Shown: one piece after another, positions 26,890 through 35,160 of the stretch
How the letters are laid out: each line of letters starts with the position of its first letter
How positions within the stretch are numbered: the stretch's first letter is position 1
Origin: an uncultured Marivita sp.
GTDB lineage: Bacteria; Pseudomonadota; Alphaproteobacteria; Rhodobacterales; Rhodobacteraceae
Assembly (NCBI RefSeq): GCF_947488135.1
Contig: NZ_CANKYW010000006.1
Span: forward strand, 62,001 to 126,000
DNA: 64,000 nt
Reading direction: 5' to 3'
Program-made: the position numbers and the translations under genes
Notes under the pieces: model-generated
The model's database searches: none
What the model saw: the letters and a program-made list of their open reading frames with translations, nothing else
What the model was told of the DNA's origin: nothing

Positions 26890-27390
26890 ATGGCCCTGTC
26901 CGAGCAGTATCTTGAAGAAGACATTCACCCGATTGATATCGTCGAGCACATCGCCGAGCACCATGACTGGGATTTCGACCGGATTGCGGAAGACCAGATC
27001 GCAATGGTGGTGGAAGGGCAGTGGCGGACCTACTCCATCACGCTGGCCTGGTCGCCTTATGACGAAACGCTCCGTTTGATCTGCACCTTCGATATGGAGC
27101 CGCCGAAAGACCGTATGCCGGCGCTCTACGAGAGCCTGAACGGCGTGAACGACCAATGCTGGGCCGGCGCCTTCACCTACTGGGAAGAAGCCAAGCTCGT
27201 GGTCTATCGATACGGTCTGGTTCTGGCCGGGGGCAATGTCGCCAGCGCGGAACAGATCGACACGATGATCACCTGCGCGGTGATGAGCGCTGAACGCTAC
27301 TACCCCGCGTTCCAGCTGGTCGTCTGGGGAAATCGCGACCCACAGGATGCGCTTCAGGTCGCCATTGCAGAGGCTTACGGGCGCGCGTAA
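26890..27390 (+). CDS. YbjN domain-containing protein
   Basis: This 166-residue acidic cytoplasmic protein has a YbjN-type fold. The family resembles type III secretion chaperones in shape. EHHDWDFDRIAEDQIAMVVEGQW is its first strand-helix region, and ALYESLNGVNDQCWAGAFTYWEE its middle. Related proteins affect motility and stress traits in E. coli, but no biochemical role is known. AGGAGG seven bases before the ATG at 26890 decides the start over several upstream in-frame possibilities. proC follows 33 bases later. Confidence 0.85.
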   Translation: MALSEQYLEEDIHPIDIVEHIAEHHDWDFDRIAEDQIAMVVEGQWRTYSITLAWSPYDETLRLICTFDMEPPKDRMPALYESLNGVNDQCWAGAFTYWEEAKLVVYRYGLVLAGGNVASAEQIDTMITCAVMSAERYYPAFQLVVWGNRDPQDALQVAIAEAYGRA

Positions 27391-27423
27391 CACTAGCCCC
27401 CGACGCAAAACGTGGGGGGCATC

Positions 27424-28239
27424 ATGCAGAATTCCGACATCGCCAAGCGCGGCCTTGTACTTTTGGGCTGTGGGAAAATGGGCTCGGCCATGCTGGAGGG
27501 CTGGCTTGCAGGGGGGCTGCCTGCCGCCTCTGTTTGGGTCAACGATCCCAACCCGTCCGATTGGGTGCAGGCGCAGGGTGTGCATTTGAACGAAGACCTG
27601 CCCAACGATCCGGCGATTGTCCTTGTCGCCGTCAAGCCGCAGATCATGCGCGACGCGCTGCCGACCCTCACCCCATTGGGCAATGGCACGACCACGTTCC
27701 TGTCAGTAGCCGCAGGCATCACCATCGCCACGTTCGAAGAGATGCTGGGCGCGAAAACCCCTGTGATCCGGTCGATTCCGAACACACCCGCCGCCGTGAA
27801 GCAGGGCATCACCGCCATCATCGGCAATCCGCATGTGACCGAGCATCAGCTTCAGATGGCCGAAACGCTTTTGTCAGCGATAGGTCAGACCGTACGGCTC
27901 GAAACCGAAGATCAGATGGACGCAGTAACCGGGCTAAGCGGGTCCGGTCCGGCCTATGTGTTCTACATGATCGAATGCCTGGCCCGCGCGGGTGAGGCGC
28001 AGGGACTTGCGCCCGAGCTGGCCATGACGCTTGCCAAGGCCACTGTGGCCGGCGCCGGGGCGCTGGCGATGCAGGCCGACGACACACCAAGCCAATTGCG
28101 CGTCAATGTCACAAGCCCGAACGGCACCACGCAGGCCGGTCTGGAGGTGCTCATGGACGAAGAAACCGGGTTGCCGCCCCTGATTGCCAAAACCATCGAC
28201 GCCGCGACGAAACGATCCAAGGAGCTGGCCAATGGCTGA
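27424..28239 (+). CDS. proC: Pyrroline-5-carboxylate reductase
   Basis: This 271-residue enzyme reduces 1-pyrroline-5-carboxylate to proline with NAD(P)H, the last step of proline synthesis. The dinucleotide-binding LGCGKMGSAM begins near residue 14. The ProC C-terminal signature is present (DAVTGLSGSGPAYVF, then LRVNVTSPNGTTQAGL). A GGGGGG run precedes the ATG at 27424, favouring it over a GTG at 27412. The last eight bases overlap the csaA start. Confidence 0.95.
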   Translation: MQNSDIAKRGLVLLGCGKMGSAMLEGWLAGGLPAASVWVNDPNPSDWVQAQGVHLNEDLPNDPAIVLVAVKPQIMRDALPTLTPLGNGTTTFLSVAAGITIATFEEMLGAKTPVIRSIPNTPAAVKQGITAIIGNPHVTEHQLQMAETLLSAIGQTVRLETEDQMDAVTGLSGSGPAYVFYMIECLARAGEAQGLAPELAMTLAKATVAGAGALAMQADDTPSQLRVNVTSPNGTTQAGLEVLMDEETGLPPLIAKTIDAATKRSKELANG

Positions 28240-28570
28240 GATCACCTTCGATGATTTCATGAAAGTCGACATCCGCGTGGGCACCGTCATCCGGGCAGAG
28301 CCATTTCCCGAGGCGCGCAAACCCGCGATCAAGCTTTGGGTCGATTACGGCGACGAGATTGGTGTCAAGAAATCATCGGCCCAGATCACCGTGCATTACG
28401 ATCCTGATACCCTCGTCGGCAAAAAGGTCATGGGCGTGGTGAACTTCCCGCCGCGCCAGATCGGACCGTTCATGTCCGAGGCCCTGGTTCTCGGCTTCCA
28501 TGACGCCGGCGATGCCATTGTCCTTGCCGTTCCCGACAAGGACACCCCGAACGGAGCGCGCCTGTGCTGA
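28232..28570 (+). CDS. csaA: tRNA-binding-domain protein CsaA
   Basis: This 112-residue protein is a stand-alone EMAPII-like OB-fold domain. It starts ITFDDFMKVDIRVGTVIRAEPFPEARKPA and has VNFPPRQIGPFMSEALVLG, matching the CsaA family. In Bacillus subtilis CsaA acts as a secretion-related chaperone, and structurally it binds tRNA-like ligands. The role in Gram-negative bacteria is not settled. AGGAG lies eight bases before the ATG. It overlaps proC by eight bases and the next dehydrogenase by seven. Confidence 0.9.
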   Translation: MAEITFDDFMKVDIRVGTVIRAEPFPEARKPAIKLWVDYGDEIGVKKSSAQITVHYDPDTLVGKKVMGVVNFPPRQIGPFMSEALVLGFHDAGDAIVLAVPDKDTPNGARLC

Positions 28571-29517
28571 AACTGTTGATGACCCGAAAACTGCCCGACC
28601 CGGTTCTGGAAAAAGCCCGCGAGACGTTCGACGTAACGGTGCGGGACAACACTCAGCCGATGGATCACGAGGAACTGCTGTCGAGTCTGAAAGACTATGA
28701 CGTGGTTTTGCCGACTTTGGGCGACGCCTACAGCGCCGAGGTCTTCTCTGCGGTGCCCCACCAGCGCTGCAAGCTGCTCGCCAATTTCGGTGTAGGGTAC
28801 AACCACATTGATGCCGACGCCGCGCGAAAGGTCGGGATCGAAGTGACCAACACGCCCGGCGCCGTGACCGATGCGACTGCCGATATCGCGTTGATGCTGA
28901 TGTTGATGACGTGTCGGCGCGCCGGTGAGGGTGAGCGGATGGTGCGCGCTGGCCGTTGGCAGGGATGGCACCCGACGCAGCTCTTGGGGCTGCATATGTC
29001 GGGCAAGACGCTCGGTATCGTGGGAATGGGTCGTATCGGCCAGGCAATCGCGCACCGCGCGCATTTCGGCTTTGGCATGACGATCAAGTTCTATAATCGG
29101 TCCCCGAAAGACGTGTCTTTCCCGGCTGAGCAAATTGACACTCTTGGCGATCTGGCGTCGCAAGTCGATGTGCTGGTGGTCGCGGTTCCCGGCGGCGCGG
29201 AAACCCACCATTTGATCGATGCATCGGTACTGCAAAAAATGAAACCCCACGCGCATGTCGTGAACATTGCGCGTGGGGATGTCGTGAACGAGGCCGATTT
29301 GATCACGGCCTTGTCAGAGGGCCAGATTGCTGGCGCGGGGCTCGATGTTTACGAGTTCGAACCTGAAGTGCCAAAGGCGCTCACCGATCTCGACAACGTG
29401 ACTCTGTTACCCCATCTGGGCACGGCTGCACTTGAAGTTCGGACAGCGATGGGCTTGATGGCGGTGGACAATGCGATTGCCTTCGCCGACGGCCGTCCGC
29501 TTCCGAATGCTGTCTAG
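28564..29517 (+). CDS. D-2-hydroxyacid dehydrogenase, glyoxylate/hydroxypyruvate reductase-like
   Basis: This 317-residue NAD(P)-dependent dehydrogenase resembles GyaR/GRHPR enzymes that interconvert glycolate or glycerate with their 2-oxo acids. FGVGYNHID opens the substrate domain segment and the cofactor-binding GIVGMGRIGQ lies near residue 150. The catalytic Arg (NIARGD), Glu (YEFEPEVP) and His (LLPHLGTA) are all present. The start is GTG at 28564, overlapping csaA by seven bases. An ATG at 28579 is possible. The stop shares CTAG with the convergent small membrane gene. Confidence 0.87.
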   Translation: MLKLLMTRKLPDPVLEKARETFDVTVRDNTQPMDHEELLSSLKDYDVVLPTLGDAYSAEVFSAVPHQRCKLLANFGVGYNHIDADAARKVGIEVTNTPGAVTDATADIALMLMLMTCRRAGEGERMVRAGRWQGWHPTQLLGLHMSGKTLGIVGMGRIGQAIAHRAHFGFGMTIKFYNRSPKDVSFPAEQIDTLGDLASQVDVLVVAVPGGAETHHLIDASVLQKMKPHAHVVNIARGDVVNEADLITALSEGQIAGAGLDVYEFEPEVPKALTDLDNVTLLPHLGTAALEVRTAMGLMAVDNAIAFADGRPLPNAV

Positions 29518-29768
29518 ACCTCTTTCGCGTTCGGTTTAGGGATCGGCCCGTTCTTCATCGGATTGCGCTGGGTGCGCCATTCGGGATCATTGTTCTTGAT
29601 CAGGCGAGACACGTAATAGGCGCTGGGCCATGCCATCAGCCAGCCGACAATTGCCGAGCCGCCGATGACCCACCAGTTGTAGTACCCGATGGAAAACGCG
29701 GTGATGACAAGGGTCCCCGTGATGAGGGCACCACTGAGAAGCGAGAGAATGATAGATAGTCGGTCCAT
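29514..29768 (-). CDS. Small two-helix membrane protein, function unknown
   Basis: This 84-residue protein has two hydrophobic stretches (about residues 5-28 and 32-54). A polar tail follows with NDPEWRTQRNPMKNGPIP. A near-perfect Shine-Dalgarno AAAGGAGGT stands five bases before the ATG, so strong translation is likely. It is divergent from the KAS III-like gene across 120 bases and converges with the hydroxyacid dehydrogenase. I do not recognise the family. Inner-membrane location is the only safe inference. Confidence 0.75.
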   Translation of the reverse strand: MDRLSIILSLLSGALITGTLVITAFSIGYYNWWVIGGSAIVGWLMAWPSAYYVSRLIKNNDPEWRTQRNPMKNGPIPKPNAKEV

Positions 29769-29888
29769 TTGTACCTCCTTTGGGGTCAAAACGCAGGTCC
29801 GCAGAACGAGGTTCCGAAATCGCGTAGCGTCGCGCTTGACCCCGGCAGGATGTTGCCGTTTGGTCACGCGAAACGCGGAGGAAGCCCC

Positions 29889-31007
29889 ATGATCCAGCCA
29901 GCCATCACCGGAAGCGGCGTGTTCACGCCCGAGCAGGTGATCACCAATGACGAACTGGTCGTCGCGTTCAACGCCTATGCGGACCGGATAAATGCCGACA
30001 ACGCCGAGGCCATCGCCGCAGGCAAGATGGACCCGGTTCCGCATTCGAGCGCAGATTTCATCTTGTCGGCCTCGGGGATCGAGCAACGCTTCGTTATGGA
30101 CAAGGACGGTGTTCTTGACCCCGACCGCATGTTTCCCAGCCTCGCACCGCGCGATGACGATAGCCCGTCGATCATGGCCGAGATGGCTGTCGATGCGATC
30201 ACCAAGGCCCTTGCCCAGGCCGGGCGCGATCCGTCCGAGGTTGATCTGGTGATTTGCGCGGCGTCGAACCACGAACGCGCCTATCCGGCGATTGCCGTCG
30301 AAATCCAAAAGCTGATCGGCGCCGGGGGGTTCGCTTTTGATATGAATGTCGCCTGTTCTTCGGCCACGTTCGGGATCCAGGCCGCGGCGGATATGGTCCG
30401 GTCCGGGTCGGTCACATGCGCGATTGTCGTCAATCCCGAGATTTGTTCCGCCCACCTCGAATGGCGTGACCGCGACTGCCACTTCATCTTCGGCGATGTT
30501 GCAACAGCCGTGGTGATCGAGCCCGAGGCACAGGCAAATGGCGCGCATTTCACAATTCACGGCACCCGTTGCGCGACCGAGTTTTCCAACAACATCCGCA
30601 ACAACAACGGCTTCTTGCGCCGAACCCATGACCAGATGGAAGACCGTCGCGACATGCAATTCATGCAGAACGGGCGCAAGGTGTTCAAGGAAGTGCTGCC
30701 GATGGTGTCAGCACACATCCTCGGACATCTGGACGACGCGGGTTGGGAGGCGGACAGCCTGAAACGTCTTTGGCTGCACCAAGCAAACAAGACGATGAAT
30801 GATTTTATCGGGAGAAAGGTTCTGGGGCGTACGCCCGAACCCGGAGAACAGCCGAACATTCTTCAGGATTACGCCAACACGTCCTCTGCCGGTTCGATTA
30901 TCGCCTTCTCAAAATATTCGGACGACATGCAAGCCGGAGACCGGGGCGTGATCTGTTCATTCGGGGCAGGCTACTCTGTTGGGTCTGTTTTGGTAGAGCG
31001 AGCGTAA
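29889..31007 (+). CDS. Beta-ketoacyl-ACP synthase III-like enzyme
   Basis: This 372-residue thiolase-fold condensing enzyme has the KAS III Cys-His-Asn triad: Cys156 (NVACSSATF), His297 (LWLHQAN) and Asn330 (DYANTSSAGS). It is about 50 residues longer than typical FabH because of an insertion near residues 28-90. FabH proper is usually in a plsX-fabH-ihf cluster, which is absent here. So this may be a paralogue for another starter unit or a branched or secondary acyl product. GGAGG precedes the ATG at 29889. It appears monocistronic with a terminator downstream. Confidence 0.85.
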   Translation: MIQPAITGSGVFTPEQVITNDELVVAFNAYADRINADNAEAIAAGKMDPVPHSSADFILSASGIEQRFVMDKDGVLDPDRMFPSLAPRDDDSPSIMAEMAVDAITKALAQAGRDPSEVDLVICAASNHERAYPAIAVEIQKLIGAGGFAFDMNVACSSATFGIQAAADMVRSGSVTCAIVVNPEICSAHLEWRDRDCHFIFGDVATAVVIEPEAQANGAHFTIHGTRCATEFSNNIRNNNGFLRRTHDQMEDRRDMQFMQNGRKVFKEVLPMVSAHILGHLDDAGWEADSLKRLWLHQANKTMNDFIGRKVLGRTPEPGEQPNILQDYANTSSAGSIIAFSKYSDDMQAGDRGVICSFGAGYSVGSVLVERA

Positions 31008-31023
31008 ACTGTTATCTTCGTCG

Positions 31024-31053
31024 ACAAAAAAAGAGGGCCAATGCGGCCCTCTT
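31024..31053. terminator. Bidirectional terminator between KAS III-like and PRC-barrel genes
   Basis: AAGAGGGCC (31031-31039) pairs with GGCCCTCTT (31045-31053). The minus strand has an uninterrupted T-run opposite 31025-31032, so it terminates the PRC-barrel gene well and probably the plus-strand gene too. Confidence 0.8.
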
Positions 31054-31075
31054 CTTGTCTGACGTGTCAGGTGAC

Positions 31076-31570
31076 TTAGTTCCAGAAGCCTTCGTCGACC
31101 GATTCCATCTGCTCCAACTCTTCTTCGCTGTACCGCGTCACGAACGCATAGCTGCGATCGTCCACCGCCACGAGATTGACGTCGGAGACGGGGATCATCA
31201 CGTGCTTGTCCGCGATATCAAGAAAACCGCCGACTTCAGCCACGATACCGACCATCTGACCGCTTTTGTTCAGAATGATGTCTTCGATCTCACCGATATC
31301 GTTCCAGTCGGCACCAATTTCGTCATGGACCGTATCCATCGACCACCCTTCGTCGTTGGCTGCACTCATCGTGTAGATGTCACCGCCAGTGATGTCGCGG
31401 GTCCGGATAAGGTTCGCCGGATCGTCCATCGACATATTGTCAGCTGTGGCGGTCTGGCTCATCTCAGTATCGGTGGTATCGGTCGCCATATCGCTGGACG
31501 AATGGCTTTCCGCCCATGCGCCGGTGGTTCCGATTGTGAGTGCGAGTGCGCTTGCAAAAAGCTTGTTCAT
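31076..31570 (-). CDS. Periplasmic PRC-barrel domain protein
   Basis: This 164-residue protein has a signal peptide (residues 1-20, ending GAWA before ESH). A Ser/Thr/Met/Asp-rich linker (21-52) follows, then a PRC-barrel domain (about 53-135). The domain shows IRTRDITGGDIY, then IGEIEDIILNKSGQMVGIVAEVGGFL and DKHVMIPVSDV. PRC-barrels are found in RNA-processing and photosynthetic reaction-centre H proteins, but exported versions of this type are uncharacterised. The mature protein is strongly acidic. It stands alone between terminator and thymidine kinase. Confidence 0.82.
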   Translation of the reverse strand: MNKLFASALALTIGTTGAWAESHSSSDMATDTTDTEMSQTATADNMSMDDPANLIRTRDITGGDIYTMSAANDEGWSMDTVHDEIGADWNDIGEIEDIILNKSGQMVGIVAEVGGFLDIADKHVMIPVSDVNLVAVDDRSYAFVTRYSEEELEQMESVDEGFWN

Positions 31571-31668
31571 GGCATCCTCCTAGGTTGCGTTGTTTCTGCT
31601 CAGACAACCCCGCTTCCGAACACAGTGTTCCACGAAATATTTTTCGTTTTTGATGGAACTTTTTGCGC

Positions 31669-32250
31669 TCAGGGCGTGCCGGTTTCCTGCCGCCAGTGTT
31701 TGCGGCACAGGCTCACATAGGTCTCGTTGCCGCCGATCTGCACCTGAGCGCCCGTGGTCAGAACATTGCCCTGATCGTCTTGCCGCACCACCATCGTCGC
31801 TTTGCGACCACAATGGCAGATCGTACGCACTTCGCGCAGCGAATCCGCAAGCGCCAAAAGCGTCGCGGATCCGGGAAAAAGCTCGCCCCGAAAATCGACG
31901 CGCAAGCCGTAAGCCATCACGGGCACGCCCAGATCATCCGCCACGCGCGCCAGCTGCCACACCTGCTCCGGCGTCAGGAACTGCGCCTCGTCGATAAAAA
32001 TGCAGGCCAGTCGAGTGTCCGCCAGCAGGCTTTCGATCCGCGCATAAAGATCGTCCGTCGGTGAGAACGTGTCAGCCTCCCGCGCAAAGCCGATCCGTGA
32101 TCCGATGCGCCCCTTGCCCGCGCGATCATCAAAGGCGGCCGTCATACGGTAAACGGACATGCCGCGCTCTTCGTAGTTATGCGCGGCTTGCAGAAGCAGG
32201 GTCGATTTGCCTGCATTCATCGTCGAGTAATTGAAGTAGAGCTTCGCCAT
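31669..32250 (-). CDS. tdk: Thymidine kinase (type II)
   Basis: This 193-residue ATP-dependent enzyme phosphorylates thymidine in pyrimidine salvage. The P-loop STMNAGKST is at residues 9-17 and DEAQF at 87-91 with the catalytic base Glu88. The structural zinc site uses Cys145, Cys147, Cys182 and His185. The substrate-lasso Tyr (ETYVSLC) is at 178. The ATG at 32250 gives the usual MAKLYF start. It is monocistronic here. Confidence 0.95.
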   Translation of the reverse strand: MAKLYFNYSTMNAGKSTLLLQAAHNYEERGMSVYRMTAAFDDRAGKGRIGSRIGFAREADTFSPTDDLYARIESLLADTRLACIFIDEAQFLTPEQVWQLARVADDLGVPVMAYGLRVDFRGELFPGSATLLALADSLREVRTICHCGRKATMVVRQDDQGNVLTTGAQVQIGGNETYVSLCRKHWRQETGTP

Positions 32251-32518
32251 GCAAATCCATGTGCCGCAACCCGTGCCGCCGCGCAAGTCTGACACATCCG
32301 GGATGCGCTGCCGCTGTTTCCGTGAGGGCGAAATGTGACACGGCGTATATCACGCACCGTGCCAGCGGCTGAACTGCGCATCCCGGGGGCCTGCCCCATG
32401 TGCCTTGCGCCCGACAATTTCGGGTCTGGTAGAGCTATCGCATTGCATTAAAGTGGACGTCAGGGGAAAGAAGCTTGAAGGTTCCCACCGGAGTGGGAGA
32501 AAGTGTCGGGAGTTTGTG

Positions 32519-32977
32519 ATGTCCACGTTCGGTCCATATCTGAAGAAACACACGGAGCTTCTCGTCAAAGATGTGGGTATCGAGACGGCCTGCAAACTGA
32601 CCGGCAAGTCCAAGGCGACCCTGGGTCGATACTATGCGGATCACGAGGAGCATTCAGAGCGCTTCATGCCGGTGGACGCGGTTGCGGCGCTTGAACAGCA
32701 GTCAAGCTACCCGCACGTGACATCCGCCCTTGCAGAACTGAACGGCATCACCCTGTCCTTCGACCAGCGGCGTGACAACGAGACCCGAAAGGGTGGCGTC
32801 AATTCCAACGTCGTTGCGCTCAGCCAACGGTTTGCCATGCTCATGGCAGAATACCACCAGTCCATCGAAGACGGCGTGATCAGCGCAAACGAAGCACGCC
32901 GCCTGCTGCGGGAAACCCTCGCACTGCAACAGGTGCTCGTGGATATGAAACTGCATCTGGAAGATGAGACAGTTTGA
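32519..32977 (+). CDS. Hypothetical protein with HTH-like N-terminus
   Basis: This 152-residue protein is of no family I can name. Residues 20-40 (VGIETACKLTGKSKATLGRYYADH) look like a helix-turn-helix of the kind used by small DNA-binding regulators. The C-terminal half (SQRFAMLMAEYHQSIEDGVISANEARRLLRETLALQQVLVDM) is helical, probably a dimerisation unit. GGAG lies six bases before the ATG. A short hairpin (TCCCAC-CGGA-GTGGGA, 32483-32498) is in the leader. It overlaps the IMPACT-like gene by 14 bases and starts a likely operon with it and dgkA. Confidence 0.75.
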   Translation: MSTFGPYLKKHTELLVKDVGIETACKLTGKSKATLGRYYADHEEHSERFMPVDAVAALEQQSSYPHVTSALAELNGITLSFDQRRDNETRKGGVNSNVVALSQRFAMLMAEYHQSIEDGVISANEARRLLRETLALQQVLVDMKLHLEDETV

Positions 32978-33317
32978 AGGCGTCATTTCGGATCGCGGGT
33001 CCAAATACGCGGTAAGCGGAGGGCCCGCCAAAAGCCGTGAAGACGTCGACGCCTTCCTGAAAAACCTCAAGCGCGCCAAGAAATACGCCAAAGCCACGCA
33101 TAACACGTGGGCCGTGGTCTTTTCCGATGGCACGCCTTTGAAGAACGACGACGGCGAAGGCGGGGCAGGTCAGATTATCCTGCAAATGCTGGAACGCGAA
33201 GGCCTTACGGATCATGTCATCGTGGTGACTCGATGGTACGGTGGCAAGCATCTGGGCGGAGACCGCTTTCGCCACGTTCAGGATTGCGTCCGCCATTACC
33301 TCGAAATGATCGGATAA
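32964..33317 (+). CDS. Single-domain IMPACT/YigZ-like protein
   Basis: This 117-residue protein corresponds to only the N-terminal UPF0029 domain of IMPACT/YigZ proteins. It has KATHNTWAVVF, the NDDGEGGAGQIILQMLE segment equivalent to DDGEPSGTAG, and VIVVTRWYGGKHLGG. The second DUF1949 domain of YigZ is absent. Eukaryotic IMPACT regulates Gcn2. Bacterial YigZ has no settled role. It overlaps the upstream HTH-like gene by 14 bases and precedes dgkA by eight, implying tight co-expression. Confidence 0.83.
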   Translation: MRQFEGVISDRGSKYAVSGGPAKSREDVDAFLKNLKRAKKYAKATHNTWAVVFSDGTPLKNDDGEGGAGQIILQMLEREGLTDHVIVVTRWYGGKHLGGDRFRHVQDCVRHYLEMIG

Positions 33318-33325
33318 GCCGCCGC

Positions 33326-33673
33326 ATGGAGTTTTTCAGACGCCTCAAACTGCGCTGCCTCTGGTCTTGGCACGGTGTGGTCGCCACTTGGCGGACCGAG
33401 TACAGCTTTCGCAGCTGGGTCTGGGCCAATCTGATATCCGCGGCGCTCGCCTTTGTGTTGCCGCTGTCACCAGCAGAGCGGGCGCTGATCCTGGCGCTGG
33501 GGGTTCTCGTTCTTGCGGCTGAACTGATCAACACGGCGATCGAAGACGCCGTCGACTATATTTCGACCGATCCGCATCCACTGGCCAAGCGCGCCAAGGA
33601 CGCAGGCAGCGCCGGAGTGGCCGTCGCGGCCGTTGCCGTGGGTGTTGCCTGGGTCGTTATCCTGATTGGCTAG
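33326..33673 (+). CDS. dgkA: Diacylglycerol kinase (prokaryotic, DgkA-type)
   Basis: This 115-residue inner-membrane kinase recycles diacylglycerol to phosphatidic acid. It has three membrane helices. The family signature ELINTAIEDAVDYIS (about residues 66-80), followed by LAKRAKDAGSAGVAVAA, contains the catalytic Glu and Asn. It lies eight bases after the IMPACT-like gene. Its 3' end overlaps the convergent DUF393 gene by 17 bases. Confidence 0.92.
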   Translation: MEFFRRLKLRCLWSWHGVVATWRTEYSFRSWVWANLISAALAFVLPLSPAERALILALGVLVLAAELINTAIEDAVDYISTDPHPLAKRAKDAGSAGVAVAAVAVGVAWVVILIG

Positions 33674-34046
33674 CTGCCCGCGCTTTGCGCCGCAGGTGCC
33701 AGCGATAGATCAGCGGAGCAAGGGCATGGTCATAGGCGACCGAGGCCACTTGCCTGATCCCCGGCAATCCCACCACGCGCGCCAACCAACGATAGCGCGG
33801 CATCTCGCGCCAAAGGACAAGAAATGCCGGAATGCCGCTGGTCAGTTCTCCATCCCGCAAGACGTAAAGCCGCCGCGCGGCCGTGTCTTCGTCAATTCCC
33901 CAAGCTGCCCGTTCAGGACCATTCAGATCATCGAACTGGATCGGCAGATCATGGTCTTTCGCATAGGCCGCGTAGTGGTTGATCTCGAACGAACAAACCG
34001 GGCACTGGTTGTTGAAAAGAACGCGGGTGTCGGATGTCTTTGCCAT
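33657..34046 (-). CDS. DUF393 (DCC family) thiol-disulfide oxidoreductase-like protein
   Basis: This 129-residue protein has FNNQCPVCSFE at its start, giving a CxxC pair (Cys15, Cys18). The later segments GIPAFLVLWREMPRYRWLARV and a C-terminal basic helix match DUF393. These proteins resemble thioredoxin-fold reductases, but their partner is unknown. It converges with dgkA with a 17-base overlap, so the ends of both genes are coding on both strands. Confidence 0.87.
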   Translation of the reverse strand: MAKTSDTRVLFNNQCPVCSFEINHYAAYAKDHDLPIQFDDLNGPERAAWGIDEDTAARRLYVLRDGELTSGIPAFLVLWREMPRYRWLARVVGLPGIRQVASVAYDHALAPLIYRWHLRRKARAASQSG

Positions 34047-34173
34047 ACCGCAGACCTATGCCGGGCATATCTATGGTCAAGCGCGCCACGATCTGTCTTG
34101 CTTGGTTTCAGTAGGTCTCTGAGGCTAGAAGGCGGAGCGTCCAAATCATTAGCCTAAGTGCAGGTCTACTTGA

Positions 34174-35121
34174 TCAGAACAGCTTGAACTTGCGGAACAG
34201 CAGGTACTCCAGCACGCCGATCACCACCATCAGCCCGCAAATGATCCAGAACCCGTTGTCGCTCTGCGCCAAGGGCACGCCGCCCACGTTGATCCCCAAG
34301 AGCCCGGTCAGGAAACTGATCGGCAGGAAAAACGCCGCCACCACCGTCAACACCAGCATCTGCTGGTTCATCGCCTCGGCGCGAATGTCGAGCATGTGAT
34401 CCTGCACCACCTGGCATCGTTCGCGGATCATGTCGAGTTCTTCGCAGAGCCGCGACAATCGGTCGACCGCCTCGCGCAGGTGGCCTCTTGCGAGTTCCGA
34501 GATCCAGTCAAAATCTTCGACTTCGAGCGTCGTCAGAGCATCGCGCTGCGGAAACAGATACCGTCGCAGCGCGATGGCGACACGGCGAGTATCGGAAATG
34601 CTGCGGCGGGTTTCAGCGATATCGCTGTCGTCCAGCCCGTCCTCGATCGCATCCAGTATCTCGTTCAGGTCGGCGATCACCGGATCCGCACGATCCACCA
34701 AACGCAGCGCGATGCTGGCCAGCATGTCGCCGGTCGACACCGGCGCGCGGTTGCGGGAAACCATCGACAGGATGTCGTCCAGCGCGCCCAAGGGACGGAT
34801 GCCCACGCTGATGATCCGGTCGTCCTCGATCCAGACGCGCAAAGAGATCATGTCCTCTGGATCGGCACCTTCGATCAGGTTGATCCCGCGCAGGATCACC
34901 ACGGCGCCTTCGCCATGCGGGGTACAGCGCGGGCGGGTTTCGGCGGCGGACAGGGCAGCCGCGACCACCGCGTCCAGTGACAATTCGGAAAGGATCCCGG
35001 CCACATAATCCACGTCGCCCTGAACATGGGTCCAGCGATACGCTGCGTCGGGGTCGTTAGCCTCAAGGGCGCGCCCCGACCTGGAAATCAGATGGGTAAA
35101 GCTGTGGTTCTCGGGTGTCAT
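34174..35121 (-). CDS. zntB: CorA-superfamily zinc transporter, ZntB-like
   Basis: This 315-residue membrane protein has a long cytoplasmic alpha/beta domain (1-250) and two C-terminal membrane helices. The helix-boundary signature is GIN (276-278, in LTGLLGINVGG), the ZntB variant of the CorA GMN motif. It forms pentameric channels for zinc or related divalent cations. The start MTPENHSFTHLIS is supported by continuous coding pattern. It stands alone between the DUF393 gene and rimO. Confidence 0.9.
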   Translation of the reverse strand: MTPENHSFTHLISRSGRALEANDPDAAYRWTHVQGDVDYVAGILSELSLDAVVAAALSAAETRPRCTPHGEGAVVILRGINLIEGADPEDMISLRVWIEDDRIISVGIRPLGALDDILSMVSRNRAPVSTGDMLASIALRLVDRADPVIADLNEILDAIEDGLDDSDIAETRRSISDTRRVAIALRRYLFPQRDALTTLEVEDFDWISELARGHLREAVDRLSRLCEELDMIRERCQVVQDHMLDIRAEAMNQQMLVLTVVAAFFLPISFLTGLLGINVGGVPLAQSDNGFWIICGLMVVIGVLEYLLFRKFKLF

Positions 35122-35160
35122 GGCGTCAGTTTAACGCGCCCACGGGCAAGCGCACCTCAA

